Origin: Plasmodium brasilianum
Lineage: Eukaryota > Apicomplexa > Aconoidasida > Haemosporida > Plasmodiidae
Length of the DNA: 64,000 nt
Direction: 5' to 3'
Assembly (NCBI RefSeq): GCF_023973825.1
Contig: NC_090121.1
Span: forward strand, 186,001 to 250,000
Shown here piece by piece: positions 12,588 through 26,300 of the stretch (the stretch's first letter is position 1; every line of letters starts with the position of its first letter). Position numbers and translations under genes: made by a program. The notes beneath the pieces were generated by a model that was not told where the DNA came from, ran no database searches, and worked only from the letters and a program-made list of their open reading frames with translations.

Positions 12588-14596
12588 GCCATACTTTAGT
12601 ATATGTATAATAATCAATAGTAAGATTAAAAATAGATGATTATATAATCCATAAGTTGTATTTTTTTTTTTTTTTTTTTTTGTTTTGTCATTAAATAATA
12701 TATTGAAATGACTAAAAATAAAAAAGAGATAACTCCTTAAAAATAATATAAATATTTAAATATAGTTTTTAAAGATAATTTAATAATTCTTTTAATATAT
12801 AGAAACATATATATATGATTTTTCATATACCATAGTGAAATGGTAAAAAATTAAGAGTTTATAAATTTACTTTTTTTTTTTTATATTATATTTAAAGTAT
12901 TCCATTTAACAAATTTTTTAGTTTATTAAAAATGGATAATGAATGATGATTTAGGATTATATTTATTTTATACATTTGCAACATTTCACATGTAATAATA
13001 ACAGTTAATAATTATTACTTTTCGTGATCTAACAGTAAAAATACTATATTGTTTATTAAATTAAGAAAAAATATATCAGTTATTGTTATATTTGCACCCA
13101 TTACCATTAGAATTCAGACATACTATTTTATTTTTAAAAGAATATTTATATTTTTTTTATTATAATAAAAAAACTTATCAGTAGTTAATGCTCATATTAT
13201 TTATACATGCTGTTGTTTGTGTTTTTTTTTTTTTTTTAAAACAATATATTTTTAAAATATATGTAAAAATATAAAATATAAGATACAGTTATAAAAATCA
13301 GGCTTTTTATTACACAGTTGCCATTTGCGAAAAATTTGTTATTTTTAAATCATTAATAACAAAAAAAGTAAAAATTAGTAAACACACATAAAATATTTAA
13401 ATTCATAAAAAAAATTTCACTATTTATATTTCTTAAATAGGTAATTCAAAAAAAAAAAAAACATATGAAGGCAGTAATACATATATACATATCACTTCTT
13501 TTATGAAAACCCAAGTTTAATCTTGTTTCGTTTGATTAAAGATATATTTTTTACGCGAACTTTTATTAAATTAGTGACTCAATAAATAAAAATATTTTTT
13601 CTTTCAGCATTAATAAAAACATATTATATATACATATATATTTGCATAATATTTAATCGTAACATTTTTATTTTGGTTCTGTGTGTTTCTTTTTGAATGC
13701 ACGACGACACCTCATTTAAAAATGGTTATTTGTTTAGTAAATAGAAATAGAACTTTATATATAAGGTCCATCTAAATATTCATTTACAAATAAGTTATTA
13801 TATTATGCTACAGTTTTAATATGCGAATATTATAAAAATAAAAATATAATTTAATAATTATTTTTTAAATATATATATATATATATATATTTTATATATA
13901 GTCATTTTTACCCTCTCTTTTCATTCATTGTTTTGGTTTCACCTCAGTCTTGGACCATTCTAGATTTAATTACGAGAATTATTTACAAATTAAATTGATA
14001 ATATCTCTCTTTGTTTTTTAAAAGTTAAGAATATATAATTAAAAAATAAATAATTAATTTTTGTTGTATTTAATGGAAATTTTTTCTTTTTTGTGTTTAT
14101 AATTCAGCACAACTCGACTCCTTTTAAAGCATGTGCAAAAACTGATAGACAAAAACATTAGTAAATATTATGTACTTTTTTATCAAATTGTTTTAATATA
14201 ATATTTAATAAATATTATGTGGTATGTACTTTGTATGACTATAAAAATAAAATAAAAACAATGTTAATGAAAGCAATACATATTTTTTTTGTTTGACTAA
14301 TATATATATATATTAAAACGTAAAATATACATTTTTATAATTAATAGTTTATACAGAAAACAAAGCAAATCAATTTGGGGTTTAAAAATAAATGAATTGT
14401 TTATTAATAAAATATAAAAATAACAAGTATGTATTTTCTTAAAATATAAACTAATATAATGAAATGTATGGTAAATTGTAGCTACCGTTATGGACTTCAT
14501 AATTTAATTGTGATATATATATATATTTATTTATTTATTAAAACAAAAATGCATAAGAACATTTTTCTTCAAAATACCAAACTATACAAAGATAAT

Positions 14597-14650
14597 GAAA
14601 AAAAAAAAAAAAAAAAGAAAAAGAAAAGAAAAGAAAAGAAAAGAAAAATA
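14597..14650. repeat. Poly-A / AAAAG microsatellite
   Basis: An A run passes into repeated AAAAG units. It creates a spurious Lys-rich frame on the plus strand. Confidence 0.85.
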
Positions 14651-14940
14651 TATAATTAAACAGCTTGGTTTAAATTAATGTAAATCTAAAATAATATGTT
14701 ATATGTATAATTCATAAGGTTGTTATTTCTAAACCTTACAAAAATGATATTCATTTATTAATTTAACACTTCCAAATCATAAATCCTAATTACAAATACT
14801 ACAATTTTATATATATTATATATTGTAGTATAAGTATTTATTAATATATAGGTTTACACTTTCACTGATCCCTTTTTGCATATATATATATATATATTTT
14901 TTTATTTCGTTTAAAAAAATATATTATTGTAAAAAAACAT

Positions 14941-17749
14941 TTATCGTCTCCTTAATTTGTAATACATGCTTTTTAATTCCAAATAAAAATTTAACACTAT
15001 TACAAACATCATAAAGTATGCGAAATAAGTAGCATTGAAATACCCGAGTGCCACAAGCAAAAGTGCATTTACGCCAAGTTTAGGATTAATGCCTAATAAA
15101 TTTAATCCAAACATGACCTTTGAAATTTTATTATTATCATCAGGTTTTTTGATTTCTTGTTCGCTTACATTATTATTTGCTCCTGTTCCTTGAACATTTA
15201 AATTTTCATTAGATTGAAGTTTTTTATTGGGTTTTTCAAACGTTTCCTTTTTTTCTTCAGTTTTTTGTTTACATTCAGTACCATCCTTTATTCCGTCTAA
15301 TTTTTTAAATATCTCATCATTGTATTCTAATGCATCTTCAAATACTTCGTTTTCCTCTTCATCATTTCCATTTTCAATTACCTCTTTATTTTTTCCAACT
15401 TCTTGTTTAGGTATATCATCTTTTTTTTTACTTTCTTCTTTATTTATATTTTTGTTTTGTTCAATTGTGTCAAGTTTTTGAAAAGTATTTGCATTTCTTT
15501 GCACCTGTTCAAATAAATGAGCATTTCTTTTCATCTGTTCAAGTAAATGCGGATTTTGTTGCATCTGTTCAAGTGGATTTAAATATTGTTGTGGTTGTGC
15601 ATTAGAGCTAGTACTAGGTTGAGGAACTTCAAATAAGTTCGAGCTTTGTTGCATCTGTTCAAATGGATTTATATATTGTTGTGGTCGTCCATTAGGGTAA
15701 GAACTAGTTAAAAGCTGTTCAAATAAATGTTTGCTTTGTTGAGGTTGTTCAACGGGGTTTAAACAATATTGTGGTTTTCCATTGGGGTTCGTACTAGATT
15801 GAGGAACTTCAAATAAATTCGTGCTTTGTTTAGGATTTTCTGATTGTTTTAAATATTGGTGCGTTTCTCCAATAGGGTCAATACTTGGTTCAGGATCTTC
15901 AAACGTACTAGAACTTGGTTCAGGATCTTCAACCGTGCTAGTGCTTGGTTCAGGATCTTCAATCGTGCTAGTGCTTGGTTCAGGATCTTCAAACGTACTA
16001 GAACTTGGTTCAGGATCTTCAAACGTACTAGAACTTGGTTCAGGATCTTCAACCGTGCTAGTGCTTGGTTCAGGATCTTCAAACGTACTAGAACTTGGTT
16101 CAGGATCTTCAAACGTACTAGTACTTCGTTCAGGGACTTCAAATATTTTAGTACTTGGTTCAGAATCTTCGAGTGTACACGTTTTTGGTTGAACATTTTC
16201 AAATGTGCTTGTACTTGGTTGAGAATCTTCAAGTATGCTACTGCTCGGTTGAGAATCTTCAAATATGCTAGTATATGATTGAGGATGTTCAAATGAACAT
16301 GTACTCGGTTTAGGATCTTCACATGTGCTAGAACTTTGTTCAGGAACTTCAAATATGCCATTACAATGTTTAGGATCTTCAGATATGCTAGTACTATGTT
16401 GAGGATCTTCAGATACGCTAACACTAGATTGAGGATTTTCAAATAAGCTAGTATTATGATGAGGACCTTCAAATAAGCTCGTACTTTGTTCTGAATTTTC
16501 ATATATGTTACTACTAGGTTGAGTATCTTCAAATACGCCAATACTTGGTTGACGATCTTCAAATGTACATGTACTTGTTTGAGGATCTTCAAACGTGCTA
16601 GTAATAGAATAAGGATCTTCAAATATATTATTATTTTGTTGAGGATCTTCAAATATGCTAGTACTTGGTTCAGGATTTTCAAGTGTACACGTTCTTGGTT
16701 GTGTATGTTCAAATGTGCTAATATTTGGTTGTGTATGTTCAAATGTACTAGTACTTGGTTGAGCATTTTCAAACGTGCTCGTAGTTGGTTGAGCATTTTC
16801 AAACGTGCTCGTAGTTGGTTGTATATGTTCAAATGTACTAGTACTTGGTTGAGCATTTTCAAACGTGTTCGTAGTTGGTTGTGTATGTTCAAATGTACTA
16901 GTACTTGGTTGTGTATGTTCAAATGTGCTAATATTTGGTTGTGCATGTTCAAATGTACTAGTACTTGGTTGAGCATTTTCAAACGTGTTCGTAGTTGGTT
17001 GTGTATGTTCAAATGTACTAGTACTAGGTTGAGCATTTTCATGTGCGCTAGTATTTGGAAGATGTTCTGGAAACATGTTTGGATAAGCTGGAAATTTCCC
17101 AAACATATCTGGTGGGGGTTGAAAATTCTGAAATACATTAGGTGGAAGTGGAAAATTTTCAAGCATATTGGGAGGAGGCGGAAATTTTTCAAGTAAATCG
17201 GGAGGTGGTGGATATTGCTGACACATATTTGGATTTTCCTTAATCTGTTCCTCTAGGGCTTTGAAATCTATATTGTTAAAATAAGAGTGCATCATATTTT
17301 TAATTTGGTTCTTTTCCTGATCATGTAATTCCATTTTATCCAAAAATTTATTTTTAAATTCACCAAATACTGCATCAAACTCTATCTTAGGTTCCGATAA
17401 GAACCTGCTAAATGTTAATAGCATTGTTCCTTCCATATTTTGCTTATTATTAGCACCATATTGACATGTATCCTAAAAAATTTTACAATAATCAAAAAGT
17501 ATTTGTATATATTTATTTATATTTACACATATTTATTTATCTATTTTTAAATTAACCAAACTTATAATAATTTTGCATATACATATATATATAAGCATAA
17601 TAAAAATAATTTTTGATGTGTTGCTGCTGTGAACTTACTTTGATTAAGCATTGTATAATCCATACTAAAAAGGCACATATAGAAATTTTAAAAATGGGAA
17701 GAAAAATACTTTTTCTTTTTTTTCTATCTTTTCTTTTTAACTTTTCCAT
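14941..17749 (-). CDS. PEXEL exported protein with ~39 decapeptide repeats
   Basis: Two exons. Exon 1 (17749-17639, true ATG) encodes 37 residues: a basic start, then a hydrophobic segment (FKISICAFLVWIIQC), ending at a consensus GTAAGT donor in phase 0. Exon 2 (17472-14941) starts after TTTTTTAG and reads DTCQYGANNKQNMEG; total about 880 aa. A PEXEL, RFLSE, follows within about 25 residues. Next come a block shared with the gene at 10800-12065 (AVFGEFKNKFLDKM... MMHSYFNNIDF), Pro-rich PPPNMLE-type units, and a long decapeptide array of the FEDPEPSTST / FEHTQPSTST type. After that lie Gln-rich units, an acidic Lys/Glu region, and a C-terminal hydrophobic stretch (NALLLVALGYFNATYFAYFMM). Predicted to be exported and membrane-associated. 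Function unknown. Confidence 0.85.
15870..17050. repeat. 30-bp coding minisatellite (~39 units)
   Basis: The sequence repeats with a 30-bp period in register over about 1.18 kb. Units near 15880-16110 are almost identical (GGTTCAGGATCTTCAAACGT core), while those nearer the N-terminal end of the protein are of a second type (GGTTGTGTATGTTCAAATGT core) and those between are more diverged. Because 30 is a multiple of three and stop codons are avoided, several other frames on both strands are also open here. Confidence 0.92.
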
Positions 17750-20051
17750 ATCTACACTAGCATAACTTTTTTATGTTGATTTGGTCATCTGACTTGTTAT
17801 AATATACTCCTTTAGTACATTTGATTGTTCTAATACTTTTATTTCATTAAAAGTAATTAAAATTTTATAATATATAAAAATAAGCAAAAAAAAAAAAAAA
17901 ACATAAAAAAGTGTATGAACCTTGAATTTTATTATTCTTATATGTTATTAAAACCATATTAATCTTATTTTTAAAATTAATATAATAATAAAAAAAAAAA
18001 ATTTCGATTATAGAGCGATTTTTTTTAAGAACAAAAATTCTAAAGCTGAAGAAAAAGAATAATAAATGTTATTTAAAAAAAAAAAAGGAAAAACTTAAGG
18101 AATTTTTTTTAAATAAATAAATTTTAAATTTTAAATATCTTTCTTAGAAATATAAAAAGAATATAATCTTATTTAATTAGTAAGCCTTAATGTACAATAA
18201 AATTATTAGAAAAAGTAATCCACATTCATTTTACTTCAAAATTTAGTATTATGCGGTATAATAATATATTAAAATGAAATAGTATAATTATTATATACAT
18301 AGTAATAAATGAAAAAAAACAAAGTAAATAATTGTTGTGAAGAATCACCTTGCACGCGTTATATAAAATTGTAGCGAAAGGAGTTATGAAATTTAAATAG
18401 ATTTAAATATATTACAATATTTCATATAAAACACATTCACTTTTATTTTTTTCTAGTGTGGTGTTATAAGAAAAGACCTACAACACGGCTGGCATTACTA
18501 ATTCGTGATAAATATATATTTTTTAAGAACTTCTATAATAAAGTAAAAGGTATTGTTTTATTTGTATTTATAATTTTATAACATACAAATATACGTTTTC
18601 CTGAACACATATCTTATAGCTAAAGGTATAATATATATATTAATGCGCTTATATAATAATATATGTTGCTCATGACTAAATTCAATTTACATTATATTTA
18701 TAAAAAAAAAATTAAAATATCAACAAGCTTTAATAAAATAACTACTTAAAAAAGAGAAAGGCCAAAATTATATTAAACATTAAAAGAAATACGTGCAACC
18801 AATTTAAAAATATATTTACTTTATTGGTATTTTTTTTATCTTTTTTTTTTATCTTAATTTAAATATTAAATTTAAATTACCAAAAGAAATCTCCTTGATT
18901 TTATTATTGTTATTCTTTCATAAAAAAAAAAGAAAAGAAAAGAAAAGAAATTAAACAAATGCATTATGAAGTCTAATAATTAATAGGCTCTTTTTTTCTG
19001 CTGATATGTAAACAAAAAACAAATTGTAAAAAAAAATAATTCTAATTTATATAAATAACCATATGAACAAAATCAGCCCAACTGCGTTGTTTAATGTAAC
19101 AAAATATATGTTCTATAATTTGATAAAAATTTAACATTCTATATAATTATCTTAGAGGTTTTTCATAAAAATAAAAAAATAATGGGTCTTACATTTTTCA
19201 TTGAATTCTGAAAGAGGTTACATTTAATCAAATGTTAAAAAAAAAAAGAAAAAAAAAAAATAGATTTTTAAAATAGCTCCTTCATTCCATAAAAAAAATC
19301 TTACAGCGAATGGTGGCAATAGTAGTAAAGCACATAAATTATAAGGCAAATATAATATATTATTAGTACATTGTAATAATTTAATATAAATAACTTTATT
19401 TTCAAATTTTTATTTAAACATTTTGTGTTCTATTAAAAATAAAAATTCAACGAAAAAACGATTAAAGATAGTTCATTTCTGTTACTTGTGAAGAATAATA
19501 ATAGTATGGTAACAGTAAAAAAAAAAAAAAAGTGCTGATTATATTATTTTCTTATAAAAAATACATATTCTATTGTTATATACTTTCACTAAGAAGGAAC
19601 AAATACAAAAATTATTTTATGCGTAATTATGTTATAACAAACTCTTCCTTCCCTTCCCAGTTAATAAATTAAACATGAATCTACTTTCATATATAGCTAC
19701 TGTTAACAATAAAATAAACATTTCTATGTCTATTGCGCAAGTACATTTTTAATCATTATATATTTCAGTGTATTCTGTTTTTCTTTTTTTTAACTATTTG
19801 TATTTCATGTTAAATTAGAGTATATAAAAATTGAAATATTGAATTTTTTTATTCATTTATTATGCCCCCATAAAAAAATATTTTTTAATTAATTGTTTTT
19901 TTTTTTTTGCTAGCCATAATTTAAGATATCAACTAATCTACTAACAATTAGGGACTAAAGTATAAAACGTAATATAAGAAAACACAGTTCTCTTCATTCC
20001 AGGGGTTATTCCATTCTTTAGTGTTTTTTTTATATTACAATTAAGCAAAGC

Positions 20052-20087
<36 letters not shown>

Positions 20088-21797
20088 ATATGTATTAATG
20101 CTCAATAAATTAAAGCACATAGGAAAAGGGATAAATTAGGAAAAAAAAACTATTACAACTACAGATTCAATAAATTAGAATAGTTAAAATTCAATCATTA
20201 GTTATATTATATAACTGTAGAACAATGTTTTTCGCTGATATATCACTTAGACACACCAATTATTATTTTATACCTATCTAATATTATTATTTATCATTCT
20301 TTGAAAAATCTTTTCATATTTTTCATGTTAATACAATTTTCCTTTTTTTTCTAATAGTTCTTTTCTATATATAATTTTTTAATTAACCAATTAATATGTA
20401 TATATATAGACATATATATACATATAAATATAAGTATATAACTTAAAGTGAAAATTTTCAATACTTTATCAGTGGATCGTTACTGTATTAACTTATACTT
20501 TCTAAAACATTTATATTTTATAAGTATTAAAAAGAAAAGTGTATTTTAAACAGGTGATGCTTAAAAAAAAAAAAAAAAAAAAAAATTTCTTCATAATCAT
20601 GAAGATTTCCATTTATTTTTTCTAATATTTCTTTTACAAAAAAAAAAATCGAAAATTGACATACATATATATATATATATATATAAAAACATATATATAT
20701 TTATTTCTGTACTTTAATAATTCGTTGAATTTTTCCTTATATACTAAAAGAAATTCCTTTTTTTTTTAAATATAATTTTATTATGCTTTTAAAATGGTTG
20801 CATATTATTTAATAAAAAAGAAATTTTCATCACTTCAAGGTTGTTAAAGATAACCGCATTCTAACTCTATAACGTATTTCTCTTAAAAAAAAAAAACATA
20901 CAGGCACAAAAAGTCCTAGTGTAATTTAATGGGAATATAATGCAGCAGTAATAATATCGTATATAATCCAAAAAACAAAAATCTCTATTCTAGTTAAAGC
21001 ACCAAAAGAAAATCAGAATTCAAGAATAATCATGTATATATATATACACACCCTTATATAGGAATACATACAGATGTATTAAAAAATTATTTTATAAAAT
21101 TACTTTTCTTGTAGACATTACAATTTTTATTCTTCTTGTAATTATATAAAATGCTAAATCTTTTTTTATTTTCATATAAAATATATATATAAAAACATTA
21201 TTATTTACTAAGAATAAATATATAACTACTGTTTTGAATAACCCCTAAGAATTATGTAGATGTTATATTACAAATTCATTAATTGCATGGGGCCATATAT
21301 ATATCTATATCTATCTATATATATGTATATACATGTATATATAATTACATTTAAAAAAATAAAAATAAAATATATATAGACAATGTTATATATATTATTT
21401 AATAGCTAAAATTATTTATAATCCTATATAAATATGTATATTATATTTTGATCCTTACAACTTACTGCATCTTATTTTCAGATGGATAAGGGCAAAAAAG
21501 AATCCATTAAAAAGTGCAAATCGATACTTTTTTTAATTTTTTTTTTTTTTTTATTTAGAACAAGAAAAACTTATATAATTACATAAACTTATTTTATTTT
21601 AATATTTAAAATCTCTTTTATCTTATATATTATTAAAGGGGGGTTATCCATAAAGATACTCAAATATATAAATATATAATATGTAACGATTATTTTGTTT
21701 TTTATTACTTTAAAAATGATTTATATAATTAAAAAAATATAAATACACATACACAAAAAAACAAAACAAAACAAAACAATTCAGAATTTAAAGTACA
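17750..21797. other. AT-rich intergenic DNA with one GC-richer island
   Basis: No gene that I can support. A small island at 18457-18581 on the plus strand follows a TTTTTTTCTAG acceptor-like site and stays open for 40 codons (YKKRPTTRLALLIRDK). It may be a relic exon. The rest is homopolymers, AAAAG repeats (about 18929-18951) and (TA)n runs (20057-20082, 20666-20685). Confidence 0.45.
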
Positions 21798-23313
21798 ATG
21801 GAGAATCAAACAATAGTTAACATATAAGATATCCAAGAGTTTTCAAATAACTTAGTTGAATATAAAAAATGGAGAAGTGAATTAGTATTAAAATATATTG
21901 AAAATTTTAATTTTTTAAATAGTTTATCAAGACATGAAGAATGTAAAGACATTGTTTGAAACTTAAGTTATTGGATAGACGATAATAGAGATGAATTTAT
22001 TTCTAGTAAAGATAAAGTGTTTGGTATTACTTCAACTTCTGAAACTTGGTATAAAGATGTTTATAAACCTTTAATAATAAAAATACACTATTTTTGTGAC
22101 CATTATATATTTAAGAGAGTCCCTGATAGATTTCTAAAACATGTAAGGGATATAATTGGTAAAATTGAGGACTTCTTACATGTAAGAGATAATTACGTTG
22201 ATGAAATGGACATTGACTGTGAGTCTAATGATTATTATATATTTCAAGGTTGGTTATATCAAAAGGAACATACCTTAGCTAATAACAAAGATTGGCACTT
22301 GAGGCAAATAAAGTTTCTTTATCATCACATTTTCCTGTAAGTTTAAAATTTGATGATGTATTTATCTCTGAACATTACTACAACGGAAATCACTATAGTG
22401 ATTATGATAAATTATATAATAATAATATATATGTAGGAAAAGTTGTTCCAGCATCTGAAACAAGAAGTATCTTTTCATTGATAAGCATAAGGGAAATTTT
22501 CAATAATTTATCTTCACGCTACTCACCTGTTATTATTTTCATAGGTTTGGGAATAATACTTGTGCAGTTTATTATATTTTTTTTCATTCTTCTTATGGTA
22601 ATATAAAATATTTATTCTATAAAAGTCGTGATATTCATCGAACCTTTGCTGTTGATAATGAGATTAATAAATATATATATATATGCAATTGGGGGCAAAT
22701 ATATACAAATGTATGCAGATGTATTCAGACAAATACAAATACATACACATATATGCAGACAAATATAATTACATAGAGATATATGTAGACACATACATAT
22801 GTAAGTGTATATACAAGCAAACATATACATGTAGGGGTACACATTTGTATTAATGAATGTTTAATATTTATCATGTACATCATATGTAAATATATGGGGT
22901 TATCAAAGAGCAAACGGAATAAATGGAAAAGGTTTTCTAATAAAAGAGTAAAAACTCTTGATAACACAAGAAGTACTTCTGTAAATAAAGGGGAGCATGG
23001 GTACAATAACAAAAATTATGATTCTTAATCCAGTAACTCAGAAATGAGTGATGAATAATATTTTCCAAATCCTCTTAAAGTTGGAGGTACACATATGAAA
23101 AAGTTCTATATATTAAATAAGGGAGACGACAAAGAAATGACAATCGTAGACATAAATGTTCCTCAACATAATGGTAGTGAAGAATCAATAGAATTTCAAA
23201 AGAAAGATATATATGGAGTTTGCAAAGAACTCTTTAAAAAAAACAAAAGAAATGATAATTCCTCTAAAATTGGGGAAATGGTGAAGAATGGGAAGCGATA
23301 TATAGTTTTATAG
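21798..23313 (+). pseudogene. Variant surface antigen pseudogene (pir / STP1-like)
   Basis: Starting at ATG 21798 the frame reads MENQTIVNI, a TAA, DIQEFSNNLVEYKKWRSE, a second stop (TGA) after EECKDIV, then NLSYWIDDNRDEF and an open stretch of Cys- and Trp-containing sequence. Near 22290-22320 the frame shifts, continues through KVSLSSHFPVSLKFDDVF, and reaches a transmembrane segment (VIIFIGLGIILVQFIIFFFILL) ending at a GTAATA donor (22598). A likely last exon (22909-23313) encodes a basic cytoplasmic tail (SKRNKWKRFSNKRVK) with two more in-frame stops. Extracellular domain, one membrane segment and a charged tail in a separate exon is the plan of pir and STP1 variant antigens. The family call is inference. 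Four stops and a frameshift without any homopolymer mark true decay. Confidence 0.68.
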
Positions 23314-26300
23314 TAACGATATGATATATATGTAGTAAATTATTTGAAATGAAATGTAATAACACTATAATGCCCATTACCAATGAGAAAATGTAGAAGA
23401 GGTAGAATGAGAAGAAGGAAGATATGAAAAATAAGGAATGATGGATTACGAATATTGAATAACGGATGAAACTTTAGAATGATGAATATAATATAAAAAT
23501 TAAAGCATTAAAAGAAACCATCATTGATGTTCCTAATCCTTTTATTAGATTAATTAAATTTTAATTCGTTTTTGTTGTTGAATTAATACAAATAACTTAA
23601 TATAAAAGGATAAACCATAATATGTTATGCCAATACAATCCATAATTGTTAGCAAAATTAACATGTTGATGCCTTGTTCTATCATAAATTTAGATGTAAA
23701 TCAAGTTGTTCATATTTAGTAGATATAACTAAGGAGATGAGTAAATATGAAAACATATTATCTATTTATATAATATATATACATAGTAGAACATTTTGTT
23801 TCACGATGCATATATTAAACTAACAAATGATTCTTTCAAAAGGAAAGTAAATTTTTCATAAAAATTTAGTTCATGTCTGTGCATGTATGTATATTTGTAT
23901 ATATGTACCTATATATATATACAAGATTACAGGTATTTTTCATAGTTTCCTGGAAAAAACATCATTTGGTGGTGTCATAACGTTGTCTGTGTGCCAATTC
24001 AGAAAATGAACTGTTAATATGCAAAAATTTTTTTAGCGGAAAATAAAGGTAAAACCATTTAGTTGATGCTTATAGATGGGCACAACCCAGTATTCGGATA
24101 CTTACATATATATGTATATATATAAGCAGTTATGATTGTTATTCTTATCATAAACTGATTTATCAAAGTGAAATAAATGTTCCATATATGCTATGAAAAA
24201 CACCTGTACATGTATATGTATAGGTCATATTCGATTAAATCAAATATTTCGCATTTCACAAATAATATATGTTTACTTCAAAAATATAAAATTTGATATA
24301 ATATTTCTTGATAAATATATTTATGTTGGAAATATTTTTTATATAAAATAAATATTTTCTTTATATATTTATTTTTCAAAAAATAATTTGCCGGTGTCTA
24401 TTATGTCTTATATTATCGCCATACGGAAGTATATAGCCCCAAAGTACCTAAATAAAATGTTAATGTGTTTTTTTCTTTTTTTTGGATACTTGTTTTTTTG
24501 GTTTTTATATTCCCCTAAAAAAATAATTTTAAATAACACGCTATCAATTTCGTGTCCCTTAAAAGCGCAAACTTATATATTAAACACCAACATCAAATAC
24601 TTAACAGGAATATCTCTGCTATTAATTGCAGCTTTGCCTTAATTATTTTCACCATTATATACATATTTGTATGTTTATTTATTTCTTCTTTTTTTTTTTT
24701 TTTTTTTTTATCTTTTTTCTTATTTTTTATGATTATTAATTGTAAATCTTTTTCGTACCCAAAATTATTTAATTCCATCAAAAGTGATTAAGTATACATT
24801 ACGTAAAAATTTATACAATAATAAATATTTTCAATAGAGTAAAACTATAATTATCCAAATCATATTTTTATTGTAAAGACTATTTAATGATCATCACAAT
24901 TTAACAAAGAATAATATAATTTTAATTTTTAATAATTTATGTGTTTTAAAAAATTTATATTTTCCCCTTTTTAAGTAAATTTTAATTCTACATTATTTTC
25001 TGTAAGTATATATAGAAAACATACAGATGTATATAATATATAAAAATACATTTTATTGTTCTTAAGATTAACAATATATTTTTTATTTTTTATATTGGCT
25101 TGTTACTGTATTACATATTACATTTAAAAAAACTTATTTATTATCAAAACAGAAAATTGTTTATTTATTAAACATCTTAAAAAGGCAATTTTAGTAATAT
25201 TTTTAATATGCTTTTATTATACATAAACAATTCAGTAGTTTTTTTAGTTTCTGATAATAATTTATATCGTGATATTTCATTTTAACACAAAAGAAGGAAA
25301 ATACAAAAATTATTCATGGATATATACCATTTTATTATTTCACTATTAAAGTTTTCGTGGGGAGAAAAATTTTTCTTTTTGAATATTTTTTTACATTTCT
25401 TATATTATCACATCTTTTGATTTTAACTTTCTCCTATAGAACAACAAATTTTTAACTATTATAACAAAAAAAAAGAAAAGGAAAAAAAGAAAACAAAACT
25501 AATAATATCAATGTAACAAAATAAGTAGTATGTATATATATCACACTGAAAATATACTAGAGTATTTAATTAAGGATAGAACAGATACCATAATGAAAAT
25601 ATTATTCTAATTAAAAAAGCTTAAAAAAAAGAAAAAACAATAAAACAACGTTAAACGAAATAAAACAGAATGAATCAAAGTAAAAAGAATTGAAACTAAA
25701 TAAAACTAAATGAAACATAATGAAACTAAATTTCTTTTAATTATTGTAAATATTTTAATTAATAATGATATAGTTATAAAACCCCTTAGTAATAAGCTAC
25801 GTTAAGCGCAATAATTACTAAAATAAATAAAACAGGGAAAATAAAAAAGAAAAAGAAATATTCCAAAAAAAATAATACAAAATATGAATAATGGAGAAAC
25901 ATGAGAAGGTTATATGGATTGTTATACATATGTTATATACTGTAAAACAACAAATGAGAAAGTTATATTTTGTAGTAAATAGAAAATATTTTTGTATGTA
26001 ACTACAGTAATTATTCTTATATTTACATGATCTTTTTTTTTTTCCCAGATAAAGAAAGAATTTAATAAATATACAGTATATACATATATATACATAACCT
26101 AACTTTTCTTTTACTGTAAGATAACAATTTATTAGAAAAAGAAAAATCTATGAAAATAGTAATTCCAAGCTTACATGAAAATTATTACTATTAATAATGA
26201 ACAAAAAAAAAAAAAAAAAATAGGTATATGAATAATTTAAAATTTCCTGTTAAAAAAAAAATGGTAAGATTTTAAGCTGGTACATGAATTAAAAAAAAAG

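Larger units (their letters stand above)
12066..14940. other. AT-rich intergenic DNA between two exported genes
   Basis: No supported gene. The stretch holds A/T homopolymers, a short AAAG repeat, (TA)n runs and small GC-richer patches (near 13680-13720 and 13910-13975) with no readable domain. It includes the upstream region of the left exported gene and the downstream region of the right one. Confidence 0.5.

Noticed and set aside
15821..17196. Plus-strand frames over the 30-bp repeat
   Set aside because: Stop-free by-products of a repeat whose length is a multiple of three; the minus-strand main frame has PEXEL, signal exon and membrane segment.
24552..24791. Second overlapping Phe-rich frame near the orphan membrane ORF
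   Set aside because: Its length comes from a long poly-T run.
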